Assembly: GCF_024679245.1 (NCBI RefSeq)
Contig: NC_090178.1
Location: forward strand, 19,677,213 to 19,741,212
Source: Pseudorasbora parva
Taxonomy: Eukaryota; Chordata; Actinopteri; Cypriniformes; Gobionidae
Direction of reading: 5' to 3'
DNA: 64,000 nt
Positions within the stretch are counted from its first letter, which is position 1, and each line of letters opens with the position of its first letter. The notes under the pieces are model-generated. The model searched no databases. It saw nothing but the letters and a program-made list of their open reading frames with translations, and was not told the origin of the DNA. This document shows, piece by piece, positions 1 through 10,389 of this stretch. Position numbers and translations under genes: made by a program.

Positions 1-1042
1 TGTGTGACGAAATCATAGAAAGCATGTGTTTTAAGTGTAGTCTTGAGTTTATTTGAATGTATATATGGTTTAATTTGAGTTTTATCTTGACTTCCTTTAT
101 GTGAATGTTATATATGTCATTTTATTTGGGTTATTATTGCTATAACGAGAGAATAATGCAGCTCTCCGCTGTCTTAATATTGTTATTTCTCTCAGAAGTA
201 AGAAGATTGAAATCGAAATAATTGTATTATCATTTTGACCTAAAATACAGGTCAGGTTTTTTGTTCCTGTTGAAACATTTCTGGATATTCCCTTTGATGG
301 CGAGCCCCCATGGATCTGGACCCTAGACCATCTGATTGAGTAGGCCTAAGCCCTATATCGTGAACTCTATTTTCTTCCAATTTGAGGTGGGATCTTCACT
401 CACACTTTCTCCATTTTTCCTATCACTTGAGACTGAGTGATTAAAATCTTCCTGGATTGAGTTTAAAGGGCTATTTTTCCCTTATTCTTTTCTTGCGCTT
501 TCACGCAACAAGACTGGACTTTGTTTTTTCCCCCAGTGAACTGTTTTCCTTAACTGTTTTTTTGAGGAGAGACAAAACTAACATTTATTGGAAGGAAAAC
601 TCAGGACTGTTGAGCTCAAATTTCATTGACTTTGAGAATTTTTTCTGATACACATTCTGATTTTTGTACTCATACCAAACTATTGAATGAATGTGAACAG
701 AATTTAATTGACATACAAATAAGTGTGTGTTATTTACAAAGGTGCACCTATAGTTTTTTTTTAGATCTAACTTTTGTATATTTTTTCATACCGGTATATT
801 GTTCATTTCATTTGTTATTTTTCTTGTAATTGTTCTCATTGACTGTTTACAACAAATTTATTTCTTTATCTTTACATTTCAAATAGTAAATAGTCGGCTG
901 ACATCAAAAGAAGTTCTGATTCATCTTATCTGTACATATTTCTAAATCACAGTTAACTCAGGCTCCCTAGTCGAACCTAGTGGCCCACACGACAAAAAAT
1001 AAATAAATCTGCCTACCGCAATTAACTATTGCGGGTGCTACA
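1..1042 (+). repeat. 5' LTR (partial) of the gypsy element
   Basis: This corresponds to LTR positions 483-1524 of the complete copy at 7559-9082. It ends in TGCTACA, immediately before the primer-binding region. Short open frames of 63 and 67 codons occur here and identically in the 3' LTR; nothing suggests they are proteins. AATAAA-type signals lie about 40 bp before the end and probably serve as the polyadenylation signal in the 3' copy. Confidence 0.95.
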
Positions 1043-1045
1043 AAT

Positions 1046-1063
1046 TGGCGAGCCAGCCAGGAG
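1046..1063 (+). promoter_or_regulatory. Putative primer-binding site
   Basis: Three bases after the LTR end the sequence reads TGGCGAGCCAGCCAGGAG. It starts with TGG, which pairs with the CCA end of a tRNA, at the usual distance from the LTR. I could not assign the primer tRNA. Confidence 0.6.
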
Positions 1064-1126
1064 TCTGGTTGTACAGATAATGCAGAACAAACTTGAATAA
1101 AAGGGTTTACTGAACTAGTTTTAGAA

Positions 1127-2836
1127 ATGGAAGTAGTGCACACTGAAGACATTTGCATCCGTAACGCTGTGATAATCAGTGGTCTCACCCACACTGAGAG
1201 AGATGACGAGGTGCTGAAATATCTGGGAGGATATGGCTCAATTGAACGATTCATTACTATTGATGATCCTGAGAGTAAATTTCACAAACAACTCATCGTT
1301 GAATTTAGTCATGACTCAGCAATGCAGTCATTAGAACCTTCTCTTCCCTGTGCTTTTCAGAGCCCTACCTCTTCTGATGTCACTTACAGTATTAAGTCCC
1401 TTACCGCTGTGAATACACCTGCAGCCAGCAGCAGTGCAACTCAGACTTTCATTGAAGGACTACAAGAAATCTCAAAAGTAACAGGCAAGCCCATGGAAGA
1501 GCTTTTGCTGCAAGAATTAGCTAAATTAAAAGCTTCTGCTGTATCACTTGCACAAGCTGAGTCCTCAGCTAGTGAGTCTGATCATGAAGGTGATTTGACA
1601 AGAATAGTGGAGTCAATGCAGACAACGACGATAGCCCCACGTGATGTCACGCCTTTAAATGAGTCAGTCCCTCCCCAGACAAAGTCCAATGTTTCTCTGC
1701 CACAACTTGGTGCATCACTTTCAAAGCCCAATGCTGATGCAGGCGCACCACTAAAAATAACAGTGGGTGACGTGACTCCAGCTGAGGTGCAGCGTTTAGT
1801 CGTGGAGCATATTGTGAGAAGTGATACCCCTGCACACTCCCTTGCTTCTATACGCTTGAGACCCTTCTCAGGAAAACCTTCATACTCTGCTAATGAGATA
1901 GACTATGATACTTGGCGCACAAATGTTGAATTCCTCTTGACTGACCCCACACTCTCGGATGTGAAACGTTCACGACGAATGTTAGACAGCCTCCTTCCAC
2001 CTGCAGCTGATATCGTGAAACACTTAAGTCCTCATTCTCCTCCAAATGATTATCTTGAGCTCTTGGATTCAGCTTTTAGTACTGTGGAGGATGGAGACGA
2101 GCTCTTTGCAAAGTTTATGAGCACATTCCAAAATGCTGGTGAGAAACCATCGCAATTTCTGCACAGGTTACAAAAGATCTTGAATGCAGCCATAAAAAGA
2201 GGCGGTGTATCCACTGATGAGCGTGACCGGCATCTTTTGAAACAATTCTGCCGAGGATGCTGGGATAATGCTTTAATAACTGAGCTCCAGTTAGAGCGGA
2301 AAAGAAACAATCCACCCGCATTCTCTGATTTACTGCTGCTGTTGAGAACAGAGGAAGATAAGCAAGCCATAAAAGCAGTGCGGATGAACCAACACTTAGG
2401 TCTTGCTAAGCAATCCTCTGGACCCACAAGACGTCTTGTGTCAAATCTTCACTCTGTCAGTCCTGTGTCTTCTGTTGAGAAGTGCGATGAAGTGGGAGAA
2501 CTAAAACGACTGGTAGTCGAGCTACAGCACCAGATTGCCTCAATGAAACAGCCTAAGAAATGTAAAGAGCCCAAGTCAAAGGAGCCCAGTATGCAACCAA
2601 GATCAGCCAAGACATTCACGCCGAAGCCACACAGAGAGACCAACCCGCAACATAACAAGCCAACTAAGCCAAGACCCTGGTATTGTTTTCACTGTGGGGA
2701 GGACGGCCATATAGCATCCCAATGTGATGGTGATCCAAATCCATCCCTGGTCAATGCTAAGAAACGCCAGCTGAGAGAGAAGCAGTTGCAGTGGGAGAAA
2801 AGTAGTAAGTCCCCTGACTCCCAAGATTTAAACTAG
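1127..2836 (+). CDS. gag: Gag polyprotein, PNMA-like, of the gypsy element
   Basis: The frame encodes 569 residues starting at an ATG with A at -3 and G at +4. Residues 1-90 (RNAVIISGL, YGSIERFI) resemble the N-terminal domain of vertebrate PNMA proteins. A long Ser/Thr/Ala-rich linker follows. The capsid region begins near residue 244 with LRPFSGKPSY and a TWR motif, again PNMA-like, and runs to about 430. A basic tail ends in one CCHC zinc knuckle, CFHCGEDGHIASQC, with C520, C523, H528 and C533, which would bind genomic RNA. It would form the particle shell in the cytoplasm. The stop TAG directly follows a TTTAAAC slippery heptamer, so Gag is probably the main product and Gag-Pol a frameshift minority. 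The similarity is from memory of the PNMA family, without alignment. Confidence 0.9.
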   Translation: MEVVHTEDICIRNAVIISGLTHTERDDEVLKYLGGYGSIERFITIDDPESKFHKQLIVEFSHDSAMQSLEPSLPCAFQSPTSSDVTYSIKSLTAVNTPAASSSATQTFIEGLQEISKVTGKPMEELLLQELAKLKASAVSLAQAESSASESDHEGDLTRIVESMQTTTIAPRDVTPLNESVPPQTKSNVSLPQLGASLSKPNADAGAPLKITVGDVTPAEVQRLVVEHIVRSDTPAHSLASIRLRPFSGKPSYSANEIDYDTWRTNVEFLLTDPTLSDVKRSRRMLDSLLPPAADIVKHLSPHSPPNDYLELLDSAFSTVEDGDELFAKFMSTFQNAGEKPSQFLHRLQKILNAAIKRGGVSTDERDRHLLKQFCRGCWDNALITELQLERKRNNPPAFSDLLLLLRTEEDKQAIKAVRMNQHLGLAKQSSGPTRRLVSNLHSVSPVSSVEKCDEVGELKRLVVELQHQIASMKQPKKCKEPKSKEPSMQPRSAKTFTPKPHRETNPQHNKPTKPRPWYCFHCGEDGHIASQCDGDPNPSLVNAKKRQLREKQLQWEKSSKSPDSQDLN

Positions 2837-2889
2837 TTCCAGTTCCTGTTACGGGACAAAGAGGAACTGGAGAAACTACTCAGTGTCCC
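2827..2889 (+). promoter_or_regulatory. -1 ribosomal frameshift site: slippery heptamer plus predicted pseudoknot
   Basis: TTTAAAC at 2827-2833 sits in the gag frame as T TTA AAC, immediately before the TAG stop. After a 5-nt spacer, CCAGTTCCT (2839-2847) pairs perfectly with AGGAACTGG (2862-2870). GGGACA in that loop (2853-2858) is complementary to TGTCCC at 2884-2889. This is H-type pseudoknot geometry: stem 1 of 9 bp, stem 2 of 6 bp, connecting loops of 5, 3 and 13 nt. A -1 slip at the heptamer enters exactly the pol frame, which is open from 2818. The fold is a reading of complementarity, not an energy calculation. Confidence 0.8.
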
Positions 2890-5800
2890 AGAGATAACAT
2901 TACAGTGTCTACCTCCGCTGACCACAATCCCACTCGTGAATGCAAAAGGCTTCCACCTGGCCTTATTGGAACAAAATGCACTGCAAGAGTGATAGTTGCT
3001 GACAAAGAGATTAATTGTCTTCTTGACACTGGGTCACAAGTGACCACCTTCCCTCTTTCATTCTACCAAGAGAACTTTACTAATCAAGCCATTCAACCTT
3101 TGCATGACTTGCTTGAAATTGAAGGTGCAAACGGCTGTCAAGTTCCTTACTTGGGTTTCATTGAAACATCGATAACCTTTCCAAAGGAATTTGTAGGATC
3201 AGATACAGAGGTGCAGACCCTTGCATTGATCATTCCAGACGGCAGACCTAATGCTCCAGTGCTCATAGGCACTAACACACTGAACTCTCTGTATGCTGAG
3301 TATACTGCTTCGAAGCCCTTGAGTCATCAACCCATTCACCAAGGTTACAGAGCAGTACTACAAGTCCTTGAGTTCACGCACAAGCAGAATGCATCTGACC
3401 ACCACCTGGGTTGGGTGGGTTTGAACTGTCAAGTCCCTGAAACCATTCCTGCTGGGAAGACCGTAGTTCTTGAGGGGTCAATCCGGATGGCTAGCCCAGT
3501 GAATGACAGATGGGTTATTGTGGAAGCTCCACATACGTCATCTTTACCTGGCGGGATAATGGTGTCAAGTTGTTTACTTACCCTTCCTGTCAAAGGAGAC
3601 CACTTACCCATTGTACTGAAAAATGAGTCACAGCACGATGTGGTCATTCCATCGAGGATCCGGGTGGCCGAAGTAAATTCAATTCATAGTGTCTTACCTA
3701 GGAGTCAAGATAGTGTGTTGACACCCCCCTTTGACCATATAAGGTTGTCAAATGACTCTAAAATTGATTTCAATCTTGACGATTCGCCATTGACTCCCGA
3801 ATGGAAGGAAAGAGAGACGAGAGAACTTAATTCAATGCATGAAGTTTTTGCATGCCATGATCTTGATTTCGGTCACACTACTAAGACCAAACACCATATT
3901 CGACTGCATGACGAGACGCCGTTTAAACACAAAGCCAGACCTATTCACCCGAAGGACATCCAAGCTGTCCGGAAACATCTACAAGAACTGTTAGATGCTG
4001 GAGTTATAAGGGAGTCAGAGTCGCCTTTCTCTTCCCCAATCGTGGTGGTGAGGAAAAAGAATGGGGAGGTGAGACTTTGTATTGATTATCGGAAGCTCAA
4101 CCTCCAAACCATTAAAGACGCTTACGCTTTACCTAACCTGGAAGAGACTTTCTCTGCTTTGACTGGGTCTAAATGGTTCTCCGTCTTAGACCTCAAGTCC
4201 GGGTACTATCAGATTGAGGTAGAGGAAGCTGACAAGCCGAAAACCGCCTTTGTTTGTCCCATGGGATTCTGGGAATTTAATAGGATGCCCCAGGGGGTCA
4301 CAAACGCACCCAGCACGTTCCAGCGACTAATGGAGCGCTGCATGGGGGACATTAATCTAAAAGAGGTTCTAGTATTTATAGATGATCTCATAGTCTTTTC
4401 TGCAACATTAGAAGAGCATGAGAAAAGGCTTCTGCGAGTTCTTCAGCGTCTGAAAGACTATGGTCTCAAGTTGTCACCAGAAAAATGTAAATTTTTTCAG
4501 ACCTCGGTGAGATACCTTGGGCACATTGTGTCTGCAGATGGTGTTGAGACAGATCCTGACAAGATCAAGGCACTAAAAACCTGGCCAAGTCCGACAAACT
4601 TGAAGGAACTCAGGTCTTTCCTTGGATTCGCAGGGTATTACAGGAGATTTATCAAAGACTTCTCCAAAATAGTGAAACCTCTAAACAATCTTACCTCTGG
4701 ATACCCTCCGCTTCGAAAAATGAAGAACACCCAAGACACAAAAGGTCAATACCTGAATCCTAGAGAGCCATTCAAACAACGTTGGACAGCTACTTGCCAG
4801 CAAGCTTTTGATGAAATCATTGACAAGCTTACCTCGGCTCCTATCTTGGGGTTTGCAGATCCTAAATTGCCGTACATCTTACACACGGATGCAAGCACCA
4901 CAGGTTTAGGAGCTGCATTATACCAGGAGCAGGCAGGAAGCATGAAGCCGATTGCTTTTGCAAATAGGGGTTTGTCACTCAGCGAGCGTCGCTATCCAGC
5001 GCACAAACTGGAATTCCTCGCTTTAAAGTGGGCTGTGACTGAAAAGTTCCACGATTATCTTTATGGTAGTAAATTCACAGCCGTCACAGACAGTAACCCG
5101 CTTACATATGTCCTAACTACTGCGAAGTTGGACGCAGCCAGCTATCGCTGGTTATCTGCTCTTTCTACTTACTCTTTCTCCTTGAAGTATCGGGCAGGGA
5201 AACTTAACCTTGATGCGGATGGCTTATCTACGCGTCCTCATGAAGTAACTGCTGACCTTGTCTCAAAAAAGGAACAAGAGAGGATTGATAAGTTCCTAAC
5301 CTTATATCTTGAGAATCCAGGAACAACAAGCCTTTCACGGGATGAGGTTGAAGCCATCTGTGACAAGCATATGATCTGCTCTGTGCCTGGAGATGTTACG
5401 GAAGGTGCAAATGATCAAACAGTGTTAGTTCAGTCTCTTGCTATGAGTTCTAGTGCTGTGCCAAGCAGCTATGAGGAAGAAAAGCATGAAATCTCACTCA
5501 TACCTCATCTGTCAGTTCAGGATCTCATTGATAGGCAAAGCGCTGACTCAACCATCTCTCAGCTTATTACTCACCTGAAAACCGGAGAGAAACCTTCACC
5601 CACTTTGAGATCTGAGCTCCCGGAGCTTTCTCTTATGATGAGGGAGTGGAATCGTTTTGTGTTCCTAGATGGGGTGTTGTACAGAAAGAGACAGGATGGA
5701 GAAGTTCTGACTTATCAGTTGGTTTTACCCAAAGAGTTCAGAGCAAATGTCCTGACCAGCCTCCATGATGAGATGGGCCACATGGGGATGGACCGGACCA

Positions 5801-7542
5801 TTGATCTAGTAAGGTCCCGGTTTTACTGGCCAAAAATGGCTTTTGATGTTGAACAAAAGATCAAAACTTGTAATCGTTGTGTGATTCACAGAGCCCACCC
5901 AGAGAAAGCAGCTCCGCTTGTCAACATACGAACAACTCGACCCCTAGAGCTACTGTGTATTGACTTCCTTTCTTTGGAGCCGGATCGCAGTAATACCAAA
6001 GACATACTTGTGATAACAGATCATTTTACTAAGTATGCAATGGCCATACCAACGGCCAATCAGAAGGCTCGAACCGTCGCCAAAGCTCTATGGGACAATT
6101 TCATCGTCCACTATGGGTTCCCAGAAAGGTTACATAGTGACCAGGGTCCCGATTTTGAGTCACACACTATTAAAGAGCTCTGTGCCATCTCCGGGATTAA
6201 AAAGGGAAGGACCACACCCTATCATCCACGTGGTAATCCTGTGGAGAGATTTAACAGAACACTTTTGAATATGCTAGGTAGCATGAGTGACGTACAGAAA
6301 ACTCACTGGCATGACTTTGTTAAACCTCTCGTCCACGCGTACAATTGTACGAAGAATGATGTCACAGGATTCACCCCTTACGAACTGATGTTTGGGAGGC
6401 AGCCCCGACTACCCATTGATCTAGCTTTTGGCCTACCCATCACCTCCAAGCAACTGTCACACTCCCAATATGTGTCAAACCTTAAAAAGCACCTTGAGGA
6501 GAGTTATCAAATTGCTACTCGCAATGCACTCAAGAATGCTGATAGGAACAAGATGAGGTTCGACAAGCATGTTGTTGAGTCTACCTTGGAAATTGGTGAT
6601 AGAGTCTTAGTGCGACAAGTCCGTTTGCGAGGAAAACACAAACTAGCTGATAAATGGGAACCATCTGCTTACATTGTAGTACGTCGGGCTGGTGAACTTC
6701 CAGTATACACAGTAAGACCTGAAGGAAAAGAAGGATCAGTGCGTACCTTGCATCGAGATCTTCTGCTTCCCTGTGGATTTCTCCCTGTGGCAAGTGAAAT
6801 GGTGTCTAATTCACCAAAACCTGTTTCAAAGCCTAGAACACGTCAACAGTCCAGAGATGAAAATTCTGATGAGAATGGTGCAGAAGAAAACACTGAGTCA
6901 ATGGAAGATGAAGTTCCAGAGTATTGGCTGACAATCCCTACCGTTGAAAAGTCTCATGGAGAAGCATCGGCTACTTTAACACCTACTTTGCATCTTCCCG
7001 TAGGATGTGATCCTCAAGTACCTTCAATAGCTCCTGGTGATGAGCATCTTCCAGTGGTGATGGATCCTGCTGGACATGAGGCATGCTTGGATAATTCACA
7101 CACTCAAATGCCTGATATTATGAATCAGTTGACTGAATCAGATAAAATGCTAGAAGAAGATGAATTGTCAGAGAATCAGCTAAGTGGAAACTTACCTGAA
7201 AGTCCAGCTGAGGAAGAGCAAAATGGTAATGAAGTGGAAATCGGAGAGGAAACTGAAATACCAGTGGATAGTTCGTCCAACGCTAAAAGGATTGAACTGT
7301 CTCAAGAGCCAGAATGTTTAATAAGACGTTCACAAAGGCAAAGAGAAAAGCCCGAAAGACTGCAGTATAGAGAATTGGGAAACCCGCTAGTATCTGTTGC
7401 CCAAGCACTTTTCCATGGCCTAACCACTGCCTTTACAAACTCTCTAAATGGGCTTAACCTTGCTGAAGCACCCTTACCCCCAACATTTGATGTGCCAATT
7501 ACATCCCAGCCAATAAGAGCTAATGCAACGGGACGTGCATAG
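2827..7542 (+). CDS. pol: Pol polyprotein (protease, RT, RNase H, integrase) of the gypsy element
   Basis: The pol frame is -1 relative to gag and is open from 2818, just after a TGA. The first possible start signal at 2905 is GTG, so translation most likely comes by frameshift at 2827. Numbering from 2905: aspartic protease with LLDTGSQ near residue 41; RT with the active-site variant FIDD (aspartates 493-494); RNase H with HTDASTTGLGAALYQ near 660; integrase zinc finger (H..H..C..C) from about 953; integrase core with D in CIDFL near 1020, D1079 in HSDQGP and E1114 in VERFNR. A GPY/F-like region follows (GDRVLVRQVRLRGKHK), then an acidic, low-complexity tail of about 250 residues with no recognised domain. 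All key catalytic residues are present and there are no internal stops. It makes cDNA and inserts it into the genome. Confidence 0.93.
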   Translation, partial: FKLVPVPVTGQRGTGETTQCPRDNITVSTSADHNPTRECKRLPPGLIGTKCTARVIVADKEINCLLDTGSQVTTFPLSFYQENFTNQAIQPLHDLLEIEGANGCQVPYLGFIETSITFPKEFVGSDTEVQTLALIIPDGRPNAPVLIGTNTLNSLYAEYTASKPLSHQPIHQGYRAVLQVLEFTHKQNASDHHLGWVGLNCQVPETIPAGKTVVLEGSIRMASPVNDRWVIVEAPHTSSLPGGIMVSSCLLTLPVKGDHLPIVLKNESQHDVVIPSRIRVAEVNSIHSVLPRSQDSVLTPPFDHIRLSNDSKIDFNLDDSPLTPEWKERETRELNSMHEVFACHDLDFGHTTKTKHHIRLHDETPFKHKARPIHPKDIQAVRKHLQELLDAGVIRESESPFSSPIVVVRKKNGEVRLCIDYRKLNLQTIKDAYALPNLEETFSALTGSKWFSVLDLKSGYYQIEVEEADKPKTAFVCPMGFWEFNRMPQGVTNAPSTFQRLMERCMGDINLKEVLVFIDDLIVFSATLEEHEKRLLRVLQRLKDYGLKLSPEKCKFFQTSVRYLGHIVSADGVETDPDKIKALKTWPSPTNLKELRSFLGFAGYYRRFIKDFSKIVKPLNNLTSGYPPLRKMKNTQDTKGQYLNPREPFKQRWTATCQQAFDEIIDKLTSAPILGFADPKLPYILHTDASTTGLGAALYQEQAGSMKPIAFANRGLSLSERRYPAHKLEFLALKWAVTEKFHDYLYGSKFTAVTDSNPLTYVLTTAKLDAASYRWLSALSTYSFSLKYRAGKLNLDADGLSTRPHEVTADLVSKKEQERIDKFLTLYLENPGTTSLSRDEVEAICDKHMICSVPGDVTEGANDQTVLVQSLAMSSSAVPSSYEEEKHEISLIPHLSVQDLIDRQSADSTISQLITHLKTGEKPSPTLRSELPELSLMMREWNRFVFLDGVLYRKRQDGEVLTYQLVLPKEFRANVLTSLHDEMGHMGMDRTIDLVRSRFYWPKMAFDVEQKIKTCNRCVIHRAHPEKAAPLVNIRTTRPLELLCIDFLSLEPDRSNTKDILVITDHFTKYAMAIPTANQKARTVAKALWDNFIVHYGFPERLHSDQGPDFESHTIKELCAISGIKKGRTTPYHPRGNPVERFNRTLLNMLGSMSDVQKTHWHDFVKPLVHAYNCTKNDVTGFTPYELMFGRQPRLPIDLAFGLPITSKQLSHSQYVSNLKKHLEESYQIATRNALKNADRNKMRFDKHVVESTLEIGDRVLVRQVRLRGKHKLADKWEPSAYIVVRRAGELPVYTVRPEGKEGSVRTLHRDLLLPCGFLPVASEMVSNSPKPVSKPRTRQQSRDENSDENGAEENTESMEDEVPEYWLTIPTVEKSHGEASATLTPTLHLPVGCDPQVPSIAPGDEHLPVVMDPAGHEACLDNSHTQMPDIMNQLTESDKMLEEDELSENQLSGNLPESPAEEEQNGNEVEIGEETEIPVDSSSNAKRIELSQEPECLIRRSQRQREKPERLQYRELGNPLVSVAQALFHGLTTAFTNSLNGLNLAEAPLPPTFDVPITSQPIRANATGRA

Positions 7543-7547
7543 ATTCT

Positions 7548-7558
7548 GGAAGGGAGGG
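7548..7558 (+). promoter_or_regulatory. Polypurine tract
   Basis: GGAAGGGAGGG abuts the 3' LTR start (TGTAGCA) and is the expected plus-strand primer for reverse transcription. It lies six bases beyond the pol stop. Confidence 0.85.
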
Positions 7559-9082
7559 TGTAGCACAGGTGATTTAGCTACATAGTGACAAGAGATACAA
7601 TACATAATGCACAATAGTGATTTAATTCATTTATGTTGATTTTATTAAAATCTCATAATTTGTTTGATTACAAAAACAAGCAAAAGAAACATTTCTGAAA
7701 GAAAGAAGTGAAAAGAAATTGTTTTTCTATGTGTTTTAATTTATTTTTGAGCTTTTCATTTGGTTTTGTCATGTATGTGAAAATAGAGTACTGCCCCTTT
7801 AAGCCTGCTCTTTCTAGAACATGCTCTCAGGCAGAGGGAGAATTGAATCCTCCATTTTGAGAAGTGTTAGAGCAGAGGTCCTGTGGCTGTTTTTGTTTGA
7901 ACATCGGTATTTTGAGCCCAAATATTTGAAGTTATAGAAGTTATCACTAAACAAGGATTTGGTGAGTGTTAATGTTTTTTGTATGTATATGGTTGAAATG
8001 AGATCAGCGATCAGTAAATGTGTTTACATGTGACATTAACTGTGTGACGAAATCATAGAAAGCATGTGTTTTAAGTGTAGTCTTGAGTTTATTTAAATGT
8101 ATATATGGTTTAATTTGAGTTTTATCTTGACTTCCTTTATGTGAATGTTATATATGTAATTTTATTTGGGTTATTATTGCTATAACGAGACAATAATGCA
8201 GCTCTCCGCTGTCTTAATATTGTTATTTCTCTCAGAAGTAAGAAGATTGAAATCAAAATAATTGTATTATCATTTTGACCTAAAATACAGGTCAGGTTTT
8301 TTGTTCCTGTTGAAACATTTCTGGATATTCCCTTTGATGGCGAGCCCCCATGGATCTGGACCCTAGACCATCTGATTGAGTAGGCCTAAGCCCTATATCG
8401 TGAACTCTATTTTCTTCCAATTTGAGGTGGGATCTTCACTCACACTTTCTCCATTTTTCCTATCACTTGAGACTGAGTGATTAAAATCTTCCTGGATTGA
8501 GTTTAAAGGGCTATTTTTCCCTTATTCTTTTCTTGCGCTTTCACGCAACAAGACTGGACTTTGTTTTTTCCCCCAGTGAACTGTTTTCCTTAACTGTTTT
8601 TTTGAGGAGAGACAAAACTAACATTTATTGGAAGGAAAACTCAGGACTGTTGAGCTCAAATTTCATTGACTTTGAGAATTTTTTCTGATACACATTCTGA
8701 TTTTTGTACTCATACCAAACTATTGAATGAATGTGAACAGAATTTAATTGACATACAAATAAGTGTGTGTTATTTACAAAGGTGCACCTATAGTTTTTTT
8801 TTAGATCTAACTTTTGTATATTTTTTCATACCGGTATATTGTTCATTTCATTTGTTATTTTTCTTGTAATTGTTCTCATTGACTGTTTACAACAAATTTA
8901 TTTCTTTATCTTTACATTTCAAATAGTAAATAGTCGGCTGACATCAAAAGAAGTTCTGATTCATCTTATCTGTACATATTTCTAAATCACAGTTAACTCA
9001 GGCTCCCTAGTCGAACCTAGTGGCCCACACGACAAAAAATAAATAAATCTGCCTACCGCAATTAACTATTGCGGGTGCTACA
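7559..9082 (+). repeat. 3' LTR of the gypsy element (1524 bp)
   Basis: The LTR starts TGTAGCA and ends TGCTACA, a perfect 7-bp inverted terminal repeat with canonical TG..CA ends. The first 482 bp are visible only in this copy and include a T-rich, promoter-like stretch. AATAAA signals lie at 9038-9047. Confidence 0.95.
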
Positions 9083-9522
9083 CTATCATCATGGCTTACG
9101 GAATGTCGTTAACAAGGCGGAGTTGACTGAGTTTTGAATTGAAGATGTTGATAATACCATCATAAACTTCCCTTGGCATACAACCTGCCATTTCTAATGC
9201 AGTTGGCCTATGCTTATTTACATTTCAGCATTACTTGCTCACACATGCAAATATTGCATAACTTATCCATGATGCAACAACTTACCTTACCTTGTAGGCT
9301 ATCATTCATGGGTTAAGCCTATGTCGTTAACAAGGCGGAGTTGGCTGAGTTTTGAACTGAAGATGTTGATAATACCATCATAATCATCTGTTAGTTGACG
9401 TTCAAACTAAGTGTTGTGGAGTCTTAGGTGTCATAGACTTTTGTCAAGACGAGCTTATTTTATAAATGGCAGTTTAGCCATTTTTTAATAACAAAAAGGG
9501 TGCAGTTATTAGCATATTTCTA
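9083..9522. repeat. Gypsy right flank with an imperfect direct repeat (~63-85 bp, two copies)
   Basis: The segment 9103-9165 recurs at 9321-9383 with two substitutions. Weaker similarity reaches back to the LTR border (CTATCATCATGG against CTATCATTCATGG). The gypsy element therefore lies at or near the edge of a duplicated unit. No coding sequence is seen. Confidence 0.75.
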
Positions 9523-10389
9523 TTAAAGGTCCTGTTCTTCGCGATTCCATCTTTCAAACTTTAGTTAGCGTGAAATGTTGCTGTTGGAGCATAAATAATA
9601 CCTGTAAAATTATAAAGCTCAAAGTTAAATGCCAAGCGAGATATTTTATTTAACAGAAGTTCCCTTTCAAAGCAGCGAATGGCCAGACTAACTTACTACG
9701 GTTTGGACTACACCTCTACACTTCCTTGCTTGAATGACCTCACTAGAACCGTTTGTTGACTAACCCTCCGCCCACAAGAACACAAAATAGGGGGCGTGGT
9801 CTTGTTGCTCTCCCACGTGGAGAAGAGCACGCATTCAGCACTTGCATCTCCCCATTATGGTAAGAGGCGTAATACGGAGTGATTTTTGTGCCATAATTAA
9901 ACAAACAAATCCAGCATTTTGCAAACAAACACGATCTGCTTTGCAAAGGAAAACTCAACTCGCAAACAAACAGAAAGCGATGTTTTCGCACTGAATCGAA
10001 TGATAAATGTATCGCACTGCAGGGTCGTAACCACCATAGACATTGAAGGGGAAAAGTCCCCCCCAATAATTAGAAAGGGCCAAATGACCCCCGCAGAGGC
10101 TCTGTATGTTGTTGTTGGGATGACAAAAAAGTTTAAAAGTAACATTTTAGTCTGTTTTGCCTCAGGTCTAACTGCGCTTGTCACAATGTCAAAATGATTG
10201 AGATGGCCAATCAAATCAAAGTAGGCGGGGTTTGCGTTCTCTTTTGGCTTGTGCATGCAGCCTTCACACACAGACGAGCCAATCTATCGCTTAATGCCGT
10301 TGCGGAGAGAGACACTCTATTCCCTGTGTCCCTGCTCTTAATATACAATCATTGAATATCTTTTTTTAATGATTTTAATGAAGAAGAAA

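Larger units (their letters stand above)
1..9082 (+). mobile_element. Ty3/gypsy LTR retrotransposon, left end cut by the window
   Basis: Bases 1-1042 repeat at 8041-9082 as a direct terminal repeat, and between them lie gag and pol in the order protease, RT, RNase H, integrase, which defines Ty3/gypsy. The first 482 bp of the 5' LTR are outside the window, so the left target duplication cannot be read. The two LTRs differ at only four of 1042 comparable bases (window positions 55, 118, 151, 215), so the insertion is young. Both coding frames are open, and no env-like frame follows pol. The element is probably autonomous and may still be competent to move. Confidence 0.95.

Noticed and set aside
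457..829. Two ORFs (63 and 67 codons) in the gypsy LTR, repeated in the 3' LTR
   Set aside because: Their identity only reflects LTR identity. They are short, T-rich and without start context or domain.
1127..2836. Domesticated host PNMA gene
   Set aside because: It lies between intact LTRs and is joined to a full pol by a frameshift signal, so it is the Gag of a mobile element.
2905..2907. Start of pol at 2905
   Set aside because: The codon is GTG. The open frame extends upstream to 2818 and the frameshift signal gives a better entry.
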